Shown piece after piece: positions 1 to 6,471 of a stretch of 7,727 nt of DNA. The translations under genes were made by a program, and so were the position numbers. The stretch lies in NCBI GenBank assembly GCA_010671965.1, contig JAAHIC010000189.1, positions 1-7,727 of the forward strand. Direction: 5' to 3'. This stretch comes from Leptolyngbya sp. SIO4C5 (GTDB lineage Bacteria > Cyanobacteriota > Cyanobacteriia > Phormidesmidales > Phormidesmidaceae). A model generated the notes under the pieces. The model was not told the DNA's origin. It was given only the letters and a program-made list of their open reading frames with translations, and made no database searches. Every line of letters starts with the position of its first letter. Positions within the stretch are counted from its first letter, which is position 1.

Positions 1-1
1 T

Positions 2-2161
2 AGCGGCTATCGGCGACAAAAGCAGAGCCGCTCTCCTCGAAACACGCTCAGGGTCTTACCTTTAGCGGCAGCCCTTATCCCTTTAGTTTACCTGGCAGGC
101 AGTTGGATTCTGCTACGGTCGAGTCTGCCCATGACTGGAACTGACGTACCCTATGAGCAACTGGTGGCAGCCAGCCCTTTTTGGGGGCCTAGCGCACCGC
201 TAATTGTCACCTTTTTGCTGGCCTCTGGCAGCCTTTTGAGCTGCGCCACCGCGGTTTCTAATACGCCTCGCATCTTGTATCAGCTCAGCGTGGACGCTCA
301 GCTGCCTGCGGCTTTCAGCCAAATTTCCCGACAGGGGATCTTAGGCGTTAGCCTGACGCTGACGCTGCTCCTCAGCCTGGCCTTTCTCTTATGGGGCGAT
401 GTTACCCAGATCATTTTTGTGACCGGCTTAGGCTGGCTGGGATCTTTTGCGCTCTTTCACGTTGGGCTGTGGCAGCAGCGACAGCAGGCTTATGTCCGTT
501 GGCCTTGGACCTCTCTGGGCTTTGCTGCTTTAGAGACGCTGGTGATTGTGGGGGGCGGTTGGGCCTGGGGCTGGCAAAACCTGCTGCTGGGTCTGCTGCT
601 GCCAGGGGCCGTTTGGGGTCTATTTCAGGCTGTTGGCCGTTTTCCTCAGCGGCCACAACTGGCTTCATCCCAGCCGTCGCCTATCATTGGTGCGGCTCAA
701 GACTGGGCTATTGTGCAGATAGCAGGGCTGATTGGGCTGCTGAGCGGGGCGATCGCGGCTAGCTGGCTGATTCACGCGCGTGTGGCAACCTTGCCAATGA
801 CTAACCAGGTCAACCTGCTGATGGTTGTGTTGCTAATCGGGGCGGCTGTAGGCGTAGCGATCGCCGGCTGGACAACGCTGCCTCAGATTACGGCTCTGGG
901 CGAAGCGCGGGAGCAGGCTGAACAGTTTTTTAATTTAGCTGCGGATGGCATTTTGGTGTTAGATGCAGCGGGGCAGATTCAACAGGCCAACCCAGCTAGC
1001 CAGGAACTATTGCAGGCAACTGGAATACCGCTAATCAATCAGTCTTTGCCAGCGCTATTTCCCGATCCGGCTTTTTTAGCTGGAGTGACTGTGCCTGACA
1101 GCGGCCCCTTCAAAGTTACTTTGGCTGCCAAAACCCTGGAAATTAAGCTCTCTACGCCAACCGCTCAGGCAGATATTGCCGATCGCTACGTAGCTATCGT
1201 GCGGGACATTACCCAGCGCCAAGCAGCAGAAGACGCCCTGCGTCAGCAGACAACTGAGCTACAGCGTCTACTGACAGAGCTGACTCAAACTCAGAGCCAG
1301 CTCATCCAAATAGAAAAGATGTCTAGTTTGGGCCAGCTTATTGCAGGTGTAGCCCATGAGATTAACAATCCCCTTGCCTTCATTGCGGGCAACGTAAACT
1401 TTGCTAAGGACTACGCTTTAGATTTGCTGAAGCTGATCAAAGCCTATCAGAGCGTCTATGGCGAGCCGCCACCGGCGCTCTTAGCCCAGGTTGAAGCCAT
1501 AGACTTAGACTTTCTACAGGCGGACTTCCCCAAAGTTCTTGATTCTATGGAGGACGGCACCAAGCGCATTCTCAATATTGTGCAGAGCCTCAAGATTTTT
1601 TCTCGCCATGATGAATCACCTACCCGCGTCGTTGATCTCCATGACGGCCTAGAAAGTACGCTGCTGATTTTGAAAAATCGGCTCAAAGCTCAGGGCAGTC
1701 GGCCTGAAATTGAAATTCAGCGTATTTTTTCAACTTTACCACCGCTTGAATGCTATCCTTCAGCGCTTAATCAGGTCTTTATGAATCTGATTGTCAACGC
1801 CATTGATGCTTTAGAAACGCTCAAATCCGAAGAGCAGCAAGGCCCTCCCACCATCAGCATTACAACCTGTCCTAAAACGCAGAGCGATCGCCCCGGCATT
1901 GAAATTGTCGTTGCCGACAACGGCCCTGGCATTGCTGCGGCGCAGATGGATCGGCTCTGCAATCCCTTTTTTACGACTAAGCCAGTGGGTAAGGGTACAG
2001 GACTGGGCCTGTCTATCAGCTATCAAATAGTGGTTGAGCGCCATCAGGGCTCATTTACCGTTGCCAGTGCACCGGGCAGCGGCGCTGAATTCAAAATCTG
2101 GCTGCCGCTAACTCTGACCAAACAAGCTGCTAGGTCAGAACTCTCTGAGTTAGTGAGGTAG
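2..2161 (+). CDS. APC-type permease fused to PAS-histidine kinase (5' partial)
   Basis: This is probably a membrane sensor kinase whose input module is a transporter fold. The frame is open from base 2, and the bases before the ATG at 131 encode a hydrophobic helix, so that ATG is internal and the true start lies off the left edge. Numbering from that ATG, residues 17-60 resemble APC permease helix 8, with the signature SNTPRILYQLSVDAQLP. Membrane helices follow near 71-89, 91-114, 124-147 and 148-168, with two extra ones near 190-214 and 226-250. A PAS domain covers about 261-362 and a coiled coil about 362-397. HisKA has its phospho-acceptor at H409 in GVAHEINNPL. The ATPase domain shows an N-box (N552, N556), a G1 box DNGPG (596-600), an F-box NPFFTTK and a G2 box GKGTGLGLS. 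No receiver domain follows and no response regulator is adjacent. The signal sensed cannot be told. The kinase core is certain; the APC assignment is strong but rests on half the domain. Confidence 0.9.
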   Translation, partial: SGYRRQKQSRSPRNTLRVLPLAAALIPLVYLAGSWILLRSSLPMTGTDVPYEQLVAASPFWGPSAPLIVTFLLASGSLLSCATAVSNTPRILYQLSVDAQLPAAFSQISRQGILGVSLTLTLLLSLAFLLWGDVTQIIFVTGLGWLGSFALFHVGLWQQRQQAYVRWPWTSLGFAALETLVIVGGGWAWGWQNLLLGLLLPGAVWGLFQAVGRFPQRPQLASSQPSPIIGAAQDWAIVQIAGLIGLLSGAIAASWLIHARVATLPMTNQVNLLMVVLLIGAAVGVAIAGWTTLPQITALGEAREQAEQFFNLAADGILVLDAAGQIQQANPASQELLQATGIPLINQSLPALFPDPAFLAGVTVPDSGPFKVTLAAKTLEIKLSTPTAQADIADRYVAIVRDITQRQAAEDALRQQTTELQRLLTELTQTQSQLIQIEKMSSLGQLIAGVAHEINNPLAFIAGNVNFAKDYALDLLKLIKAYQSVYGEPPPALLAQVEAIDLDFLQADFPKVLDSMEDGTKRILNIVQSLKIFSRHDESPTRVVDLHDGLESTLLILKNRLKAQGSRPEIEIQRIFSTLPPLECYPSALNQVFMNLIVNAIDALETLKSEEQQGPPTISITTCPKTQSDRPGIEIVVADNGPGIAAAQMDRLCNPFFTTKPVGKGTGLGLSISYQIVVERHQGSFTVASAPGSGAEFKIWLPLTLTKQAARSELSELVR

Positions 2162-4249
2162 CCTAAAACGGCTACTGAGCAGCATCAGCCGCGCTGGATT
2201 TAGCTGCACTGACCAGGGCAAGGGCAGTTGCTTTAGCCTGCCCCATTTCTCTTTGAACACCTCGGCCTGAACATGGTAGTCATCAGCGTGGGTGGGCGGG
2301 CTGCTGAACTTGAGATAGAGGGTCATGCGGTGGGGCGTTTCGCTGGTGGTGACTAGCCAGGTGGGGAAAGTGTTGGGGATTGGTTCTGGTTGAGCGATCG
2401 CAGGGGAGGGAGGGGCAATGGCGCTCTGGTTGCAATCTGTAAGATCTAAAAAGCTGAACTGGTGGGCCCGCATCCCAATATGGGTCATCTGGGCAGTGAT
2501 AGGCTGAGCAACCTGCAGCGTACAGCCCCAGTCGAGAGCGTGAACTGTATGGGCGTCGTTGGGCACAGCGCGGGAGATATTTTTGCAGCCTGTCAGCCGC
2601 GCCGCGCTGACGGTTTGGGGGCAATTGAGGGCCGTATATTTGTCAGCGTGAAGGCTGGCCTGACCCTGATCTAAGACCAGCAAGGTGGCGCAGAGGCGAT
2701 AGGCTTCTTCAATATTGTGAGTCACCAACAGAGTCGCCCCTGAAAACTGGGCTAAACGCCGCCGTAAATCTCGCTCTACTCGGTAGCGCAGGTGCGTATC
2801 CAAAGCAGAAAAAGGCTCATCTAGCAGCAACAGCTCTGGCCGGCTCGCCAAGGCCCGCGCTAGAGCTACCCGCTGCTGCTGCCCGCCGGAAAGCTGGGCT
2901 GGCAAGCGATCGCCCAAAGCCTGCAAATGCACCGCTGCTAGTTCCTGTTCAATAACCTGTCGCTGCTGCCGCTGAGAAAGCTTGTTGGGTAAACCAAAGG
3001 CAATATTTTCCGCTACTGTCAGATGCGGAAACAAGGCGTAGTTCTGAAACACTATCCCGACCCGGCGATCGCAGCTTGGCAGATTAATCCCCGCCGCCGC
3101 GTCAAACAGCACCCGACCATTGAGCACAATCCGCCCCGCATCTGGCGTATCTATCCCCGCAATACAGCGCAGAATCAGGCTCTTACCCGCCCCCGAAGCG
3201 CCCAACAGACCGAGCGGCTGGCGATCGGTGGAGAAATTGACTTTGAGGGTGAAACCGCTGAAGCGCTTGATGAGAGAAACGGAGAGGGTGGGGGAAGGGG
3301 GAGGTGGGGGCGATAGGGAAGGTAGGGGAGCGGAGGAAGAGGGAGCGGAGGGTAGAGAAATTGGGAGGTGATCAGATGTTTGTCTCAGTCTTGGTTTTGA
3401 GAAATCAGGGGTTTTAGCCTGCTCGATCACAGTTTTCTGAACACCCCCATTCCCTGCCGCCTGATTGACTACCCCACCTCTTATATCTCCCCTATCTCCC
3501 CCATCCTCCCTATTCTCCCTATCTCCCCCATCCTCCCTATTCTCCCTATCTCCCCCATCCTCCCTATCTCCCCCACTCCACCTCACTCCGCGCCTCCCCC
3601 CCTGCCAGCTCCGCCACCCATTGACTCCAACCAGTCCTCCCAGGGCGATCGCTAAAATAATCCCTGTCCACAGTGCGGCTTCTCTAAAATCTCCGGCTTC
3701 GACGGCAAAATAGATTGCCATTGGCAGAGTTTGGGTTTGACCGGGAATATTGCCAGCGAGCATCAGGGTCGCGCCGAATTCGCCGAGGGCGCGGGTAAAG
3801 GCGAGTGTCGTTCCAGCCAGGATACCGGGAAAAGCCAGGGGCAAAGTCAGTTGCCAGAAGACTCGCAGTTCGGAAGCGCCCAAGGTTCTGGCAGCCTGCT
3901 GTAGGTGAACGTCAATTTGCTCTAAAGCGCTGAGGACTGTCCTATACATCAGCGGCAGGGCCACAATCACAGCCGTGAGAACGGCAGCGGCTTCGGTAAA
4001 GACGAGGGTAAGGCCAAAGCGGTCGAGCAGTTGACCTAAGGGGCCATTTTTACCCAGCAGCCACAGCAGCAAAAAGCCCAGTACTGTGGGCGGTAGTACC
4101 AGAGGCGATAGCAAAAAGGCTTCTAGCAGCGATCGCCAGCGCCCTTGGTAGCGATGCATCAGCTGAGCCGCTGCAATGCCAAGTACGCTAGTAATTAAAG
4201 TAGCGATCGCGGCGATGCGCAGAGAAATCCACAGGGGAGAGAGGGTCAC
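2150..4249 (-). CDS. modBC: Molybdate ABC transporter permease-ATPase fusion ModBC
   Basis: This protein of 699 residues supplies both the membrane channel and the ATP-driven motor of molybdate import. ModB occupies about 1-213, with hydrophobic helices, the cytoplasmic coupling (EAA-type) loop [19 protein letters not shown] near 119-137, and the ModB-typical [20 protein letters not shown]. Residues about 214-325 are a low-complexity linker, with 9-residue repeats REDGGDREN and then a Ser/Pro-rich tract. The ModC ATPase domain spans about 326-540: Walker A GASGAGKS (350-357), Q-loop Q402, signature LSGGQ (453-457), Walker B LLLLDEP with D477 and E478, D-loop SALD, and H-loop H511. About 155 C-terminal residues start with ARLTGCKNI and include a TOBE-like IGMRAHQF. 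The start is GTG at 4249-4247, overlapping the modA stop as GTGA, which suggests translational coupling. The fused order is known in cyanobacteria. Tungstate cannot be excluded as substrate. Confidence 0.95.
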   Translation of the reverse strand: MTLSPLWISLRIAAIATLITSVLGIAAAQLMHRYQGRWRSLLEAFLLSPLVLPPTVLGFLLLWLLGKNGPLGQLLDRFGLTLVFTEAAAVLTAVIVALPLMYRTVLSALEQIDVHLQQAARTLGASELRVFWQLTLPLAFPGILAGTTLAFTRALGEFGATLMLAGNIPGQTQTLPMAIYFAVEAGDFREAALWTGIILAIALGGLVGVNGWRSWQGGRRGVRWSGGDREDGGDRENREDGGDRENREDGGDRGDIRGGVVNQAAGNGGVQKTVIEQAKTPDFSKPRLRQTSDHLPISLPSAPSSSAPLPSLSPPPPPSPTLSVSLIKRFSGFTLKVNFSTDRQPLGLLGASGAGKSLILRCIAGIDTPDAGRIVLNGRVLFDAAAGINLPSCDRRVGIVFQNYALFPHLTVAENIAFGLPNKLSQRQQRQVIEQELAAVHLQALGDRLPAQLSGGQQQRVALARALASRPELLLLDEPFSALDTHLRYRVERDLRRRLAQFSGATLLVTHNIEEAYRLCATLLVLDQGQASLHADKYTALNCPQTVSAARLTGCKNISRAVPNDAHTVHALDWGCTLQVAQPITAQMTHIGMRAHQFSFLDLTDCNQSAIAPPSPAIAQPEPIPNTFPTWLVTTSETPHRMTLYLKFSSPPTHADDYHVQAEVFKEKWGRLKQLPLPWSVQLNPARLMLLSSRFRLPH
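2158..2175. terminator. Stem-loop at the convergent 3' junction
   Basis: A perfect inverted repeat GTAGCC (2158-2163) and GGCTAC (2170-2175) flanks a six-base loop. It contains the stop codon of the kinase gene and lies inside the last codons of modBC, just past the modBC stop as read from the kinase side. A second, weaker inverted repeat, AACTC/GAGTT (2139-2143 and 2147-2151), lies next to it. Neither strand has a T-tract after the stem, so it is not a classical intrinsic terminator. It may shape the RNA ends of the two converging transcripts. Confidence 0.35.
3286..3328 (+). repeat. G-rich block, G-quadruplex motif, inverted relative of the 27-bp repeat
   Basis: The plus strand carries six G-runs, at 3286-3288, 3290-3294, 3297-3301, 3306-3310, 3316-3318 and 3325-3328. 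The loops between them are 1, 2, 4, 5 and 6 bases, which fits the usual quadruplex pattern. It is the complement of the Pro/Ser-rich ModBC linker codons (around residue 310). Bases 3306-3328 match the reverse complement of the 27-bp repeat region at about 19 of 23 positions by hand alignment, so the two blocks form an imperfect inverted repeat about 155 bases apart. Confidence 0.7.
3485..3565 (-). repeat. Three in-frame 27-bp tandem repeats in the modBC linker
   Basis: Copies lie at 3539-3565, 3512-3538 and 3485-3511. The first two are identical over all 27 bases; the third differs only in its last six bases. The unit is nine codons, so it reads as [27 protein letters not shown] in ModBC residues 229-255, and copy number can change without breaking the frame. 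On the coding strand the unit is built of GGG and GGGGG runs separated by AGATA-like spacers. This resembles the short G/C-rich repeats (STRR type) that are frequent in cyanobacterial genomes. That resemblance is inference. Confidence 0.9.
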
Positions 4250-5067
4250 GCGCCAAACCCAAACTCGGCAAAGACGGCCCGAGCGGCGTCCTGCTGCAAA
4301 AATTCGATTAGCTGGGCGGCAGCGGCAGGGTGGGGACAGCGGCTGACGATGGCAATGGGGTAAACAATGGGGGTATGCAAATTGGCAGGTACAGTGAGCA
4401 GGACTTGAACGCGATCGCTGAGCGCCGCATCCGTAGCATAGACTAAACCCAGTTCCGCATTGCCGCTAGCAACGGCGGTGAGTACGCTGCGGACATTGCT
4501 GCCAAAAACCAGCTTTTCCTGCAGCGGGGTGAGCAAGTTCAGCGCTGCTAATGCCTGTTGGGCATACTGTCCGGCGGGGACACTGCGAAACTCACCCACG
4601 GCAAGGCGGCTAAAGCGGGCTGCGCTGAGCTGCCTCAGATCGGTAATTATCAGCGCGGTGGTTTGGGGCGCAATTAAGACTAGACGATTGCTGACAAGGT
4701 CCCGGCGAGAGTCAGGCAGAATCAGACCTTTAGCCGCTAGGGCTTCCACTGGCTGAGCGGCAGCGGCAAAAAATAGATCCACAGGCGCACCCTGTTCAAT
4801 TTGCCGTTGCAAAGCGCCAGAAGCGCCAAAGTTAAAATTCAAATCAACATTGGGATGGGCTTGCTCAAAGCGGGGCGCGATCGCTTCTAGCGCCTCCTGC
4901 AGACTGGCCGCGGCTGAGAGGGTGAGGCTGACTGCAGGAGCAGAAACCGAATTGACCGTGGACTGCCGGGAATCACAGCCAACTGCGCCGCCAAAAGCTA
5001 GCAGCCCTATTCCCAAGATGATCACAATCAAACGATTGAGCAGCAAGTGAAAACGTCTGTTGGGCAA
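4246..5067 (-). CDS. modA: Molybdate-binding lipoprotein ModA
   Basis: This is the extracytoplasmic receptor that captures molybdate and delivers it to ModBC. It has 273 residues, near the family norm. The N-terminus is basic (PNRR), then hydrophobic (about 8-30), ending in a lipobox-like AVGC, so C31 is a likely lipidation site. Family motifs are clear: SAAASLQEAL (51-60), NFGASGALQRQIEQGAPVDL (79-98), SVPAGQYA (162-169), NVRSVL (191-196) and ASGNAELGLVYATDA (200-214). By comparison with E. coli ModA, the oxyanion ligands would be S55, S83, A165, V192 and Y210; this alignment is by eye. The start appears to be TTG at 5067-5065, with GAGG nine bases upstream and in-frame stops TAG TGA shortly before. 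No ATG exists in the signal-peptide region. The TGA stop overlaps the modBC GTG. Tungstate or sulfate-like substrates are less likely. Confidence 0.94.
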   Translation of the reverse strand: MPNRRFHLLLNRLIVIILGIGLLAFGGAVGCDSRQSTVNSVSAPAVSLTLSAAASLQEALEAIAPRFEQAHPNVDLNFNFGASGALQRQIEQGAPVDLFFAAAAQPVEALAAKGLILPDSRRDLVSNRLVLIAPQTTALIITDLRQLSAARFSRLAVGEFRSVPAGQYAQQALAALNLLTPLQEKLVFGSNVRSVLTAVASGNAELGLVYATDAALSDRVQVLLTVPANLHTPIVYPIAIVSRCPHPAAAAQLIEFLQQDAARAVFAEFGFGA

Positions 5068-5112
5068 AGCAAAGCGGCCTCACTACGCTGATAGGGCCGA
5101 TATGCGGCTGAT

Positions 5113-5131
5113 CAAGCCTCCTCCTATCATA
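5113..5131 (-). promoter_or_regulatory. Possible -10 box and strong ribosome-binding sequence upstream of modA
   Basis: On the minus strand TATGAT (5131-5126) resembles a sigma-70 -10 box, with no good -35 partner. It is directly followed by AGGAGGAGG (5125-5117), a far stronger Shine-Dalgarno match than the one serving modA, yet 50 bases from the modA start. A TTG begins one base after it (5115-5113) and opens a ten-codon frame ending in TAG, in the same phase as modA. It could serve a leader peptide or be coincidental. No ModE-like palindrome or molybdenum-cofactor riboswitch was recognised in 5068-5195. Confidence 0.3.
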
Positions 5132-5172
5132 TCTGAGGTCGCAACTTCAAGACGTTAGACAGGTGCTTGCCG

Positions 5173-5201
5173 AAAAAACTCACCGTTCAGTATCTCTAAA
5201 C
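5173..5201 (-). terminator. Weak intrinsic terminator candidate after the DUF1028 gene
   Basis: On the minus strand GTTTAG and CTGAAC can form a six-pair stem (one G-U) around a five-base loop, followed after GGTGAG by six T's (5178-5173). The gene's stop codon is in the stem. The stem is short and separated from the T-tract, so termination is uncertain and read-through into modA is possible. Confidence 0.25.
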
Positions 5202-5888
5202 CGCTTCCTCTAGCCAAGCTGATTCTAGCGCTAGAACCTTGTGCTGCTCTGACGGCATCGACTGACGGAAGGACTGGTAGTAATCTTTGCTAGATTCTTC
5301 GTAGAGCGATCGCAGCGTCACAATCGGCTGCGCGTGGTGATCAACCCGCAGATCTAGATGGGGATAGACCTCCGTATCCATGACGTACAGAGCTGCTGAC
5401 TGTCGCCCTCGCTTATCGCCGCCTGCTGCATCTCCGGCTTCTAGGGCCAGCAGCAGTCTGTCACCGAAGGGAGCCGTTTCGGCTTGCTTGTAAGCCGTCG
5501 CCATTGCCAGCAGTACTGCCTCGCCCACCAGCATATTCCCAGCGACGGAAAAGTGAGGGAAAGTGAGATGTCCGGCCCAGCCTACACACTCCCGCCCTGT
5601 CCAGGCCGCCGTCTGTCCGCATCGATCTACTAGATGAACCTGCCGCTGCTCGTGGTCAGCATCTTCTAGCAAGAGCCGCTGCAAGACTGACTCTGCCCCG
5701 TGACGCCCTCGCTCTAAGAACTGCAGACCCCGAATGCCTAAAAGCGGATTGGTTTGAGCCTGGGTAGCGATCGCCCCGACCCCAGCTTTAGCATGGGGCA
5801 CTAATGCGCCCACGGCCAGATGCTTGGTAGCAACGGCCACGCCGGTCATTCCCGTCACTGCATCCCAAGCCACAATCGAGAAAGTCAT
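5196..5888 (-). CDS. DUF1028 family protein (Ntn-hydrolase-like)
   Basis: This 230-residue protein belongs to the DUF1028 family, whose fold is assigned to the N-terminal nucleophile hydrolase group; its substrate is not established. Family hallmarks are present in order: MTFSIVAWDAVTG at the N-terminus, GVAVATKHLAVGALVPHAKAG (16-36), GAIATQAQTN (38-47), the RQV strand (82-84), the AGNML segment (116-120), AGDAAGGDKRGRQSAAL (151-167), and DLRVDHHAQPI (179-189). Thr2 would become the N-terminal residue after Met removal and is a candidate nucleophile, by analogy with Ntn enzymes only. There is no signal peptide or membrane segment, so it is probably cytoplasmic. The ATG at 5888-5886 is supported by the conserved N-terminus; AAGGA lies 13 bases upstream, which is rather far. 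modA follows on the same strand after 128 bases, so a shared transcript is possible but not compelling. Confidence 0.88.
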   Translation of the reverse strand: MTFSIVAWDAVTGMTGVAVATKHLAVGALVPHAKAGVGAIATQAQTNPLLGIRGLQFLERGRHGAESVLQRLLLEDADHEQRQVHLVDRCGQTAAWTGRECVGWAGHLTFPHFSVAGNMLVGEAVLLAMATAYKQAETAPFGDRLLLALEAGDAAGGDKRGRQSAALYVMDTEVYPHLDLRVDHHAQPIVTLRSLYEESSKDYYQSFRQSMPSEQHKVLALESAWLEEAV

Positions 5889-6105
5889 AGCGCCGATACT
5901 ATCCTTAACTTTTCTTAAAAAATAATGATTAGGTCATTCTATCGGCGGTCTCAGGTTCAGACTGTGGCGTAGATAACCCTCTTTTAACTTGAGCATTTTG
6001 CTAAGTCCGGATGGGCTGCCAGTAATGGTTTCAATCATTAACCTTCAAAGCCAGATATTCCAGCTATTAGCGGCAACGTATCCTCCTCGGTAAAGAGCGG
6101 TTGCT

Positions 6106-6132
6106 GATCGAGAGCGGCGATCGCTCTTGGTC
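6106..6132 (+). other. Stem-loop centred on a HIP1 site
   Basis: In plus-strand RNA, GATCGAGAGCG (6106-6116) pairs with CGCTCTTGGTC (6122-6132) over 11 pairs, two of them G-U, closing a five-base loop. The HIP1 palindrome (6117-6124) spans the loop and the start of the 3' arm. The G-U pairs become mismatches on the minus strand, so any RNA role would be for plus-strand transcription towards the protease gene. There is no T-tract after it, so it is not an obvious terminator. It could be part of a 5' leader or a small RNA. Confidence 0.4.
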
Positions 6133-6458
6133 CTAGCCCGTAGCCCTGAGCGAGTTCTGTTTTTGGTTGAGACGAAGTGAGTCCGCTGGAATGTGTCAAC
6201 CAGGGTGAGACAGTTCAGGCTAAGAAATAGCGTAGCTGAGACCAGCTTGCACCTTTCTGCAATCCCATCTACCGCTCAGCGTCACCTCACCTGCCCCAAT
6301 CGCCAAAACACCCCACCGAAAATGCCATTTGCTTTGGCAGATTTAGTAAATGATTCGATCGCTCAAGTTCTCTATCTTGATGACATGAAATGCGGCTGAG
6401 AGAGAGCGCAAACAGCAGATTCCTTCTCTTTAAAAGCCCCCTAGATCATCAACATTCT

Positions 6459-6462
6459 GGAG
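6459..6462 (+). promoter_or_regulatory. Ribosome-binding site of the metalloprotease gene
   Basis: GGAG sits nine bases before the ATG at 6472. An in-frame TAG at 6442-6444 leaves this ATG as the only reasonable start, which fixes the N-terminus of the protease and shows that no signal peptide has been missed upstream. Confidence 0.75.
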
Positions 6463-6471
6463 CTTGAACTC

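Larger units (their letters stand above)
5889..6471. other. 583-base divergent intergenic region
   Basis: This stretch lies between the divergent starts of the DUF1028 gene and the metalloprotease gene. No tRNA, rRNA, mobile element or credible gene was seen. A 68-codon frame from GTG 6193 lacks a good ribosome-binding site and recognisable motifs. Near the DUF1028 start there is a small inverted repeat AATGA/TCATT (5924-5928 and 5934-5938) in AT-rich DNA, a possible operator or promoter part. A longer stem-loop is at 6106-6132. No confident promoter could be assigned for either gene. Confidence 0.6.

Noticed and set aside
131..133. ATG at 131 as the start of the kinase gene
   Set aside because: The same frame is open back to base 2 and encodes a hydrophobic helix typical of the permease; starting at 131 would cut the domain in half.
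3485..3565. CRISPR-like array of 27-bp repeats
   Set aside because: The copies are directly adjacent with no spacers and lie in frame inside modBC.
3465..3713. Plus-strand frame rich in Ser/Pro/Leu across the 27-bp repeats
   Set aside because: It is only the complement of the modBC linker repeats, and the minus-strand frame is fixed by conserved domains on both sides.
5068..5195. ModE operator or molybdenum-cofactor riboswitch upstream of modA
   Set aside because: No long palindrome of the ModE type and no extended structured leader was seen; the 128 bases are also short for a riboswitch plus promoter.
6020..6045. tRNA-like T-arm (GGTTTCAATC) in the intergenic region
   Set aside because: There is no matching acceptor, D-arm or anticodon arm around it; only short imperfect inverted repeats are present.
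6193..6399. Small 68-codon gene in the intergenic region
   Set aside because: It has a GTG start without a good ribosome-binding site, a composition without recognisable motifs, and an out-of-place basic N-terminus; it is best treated as noncoding.
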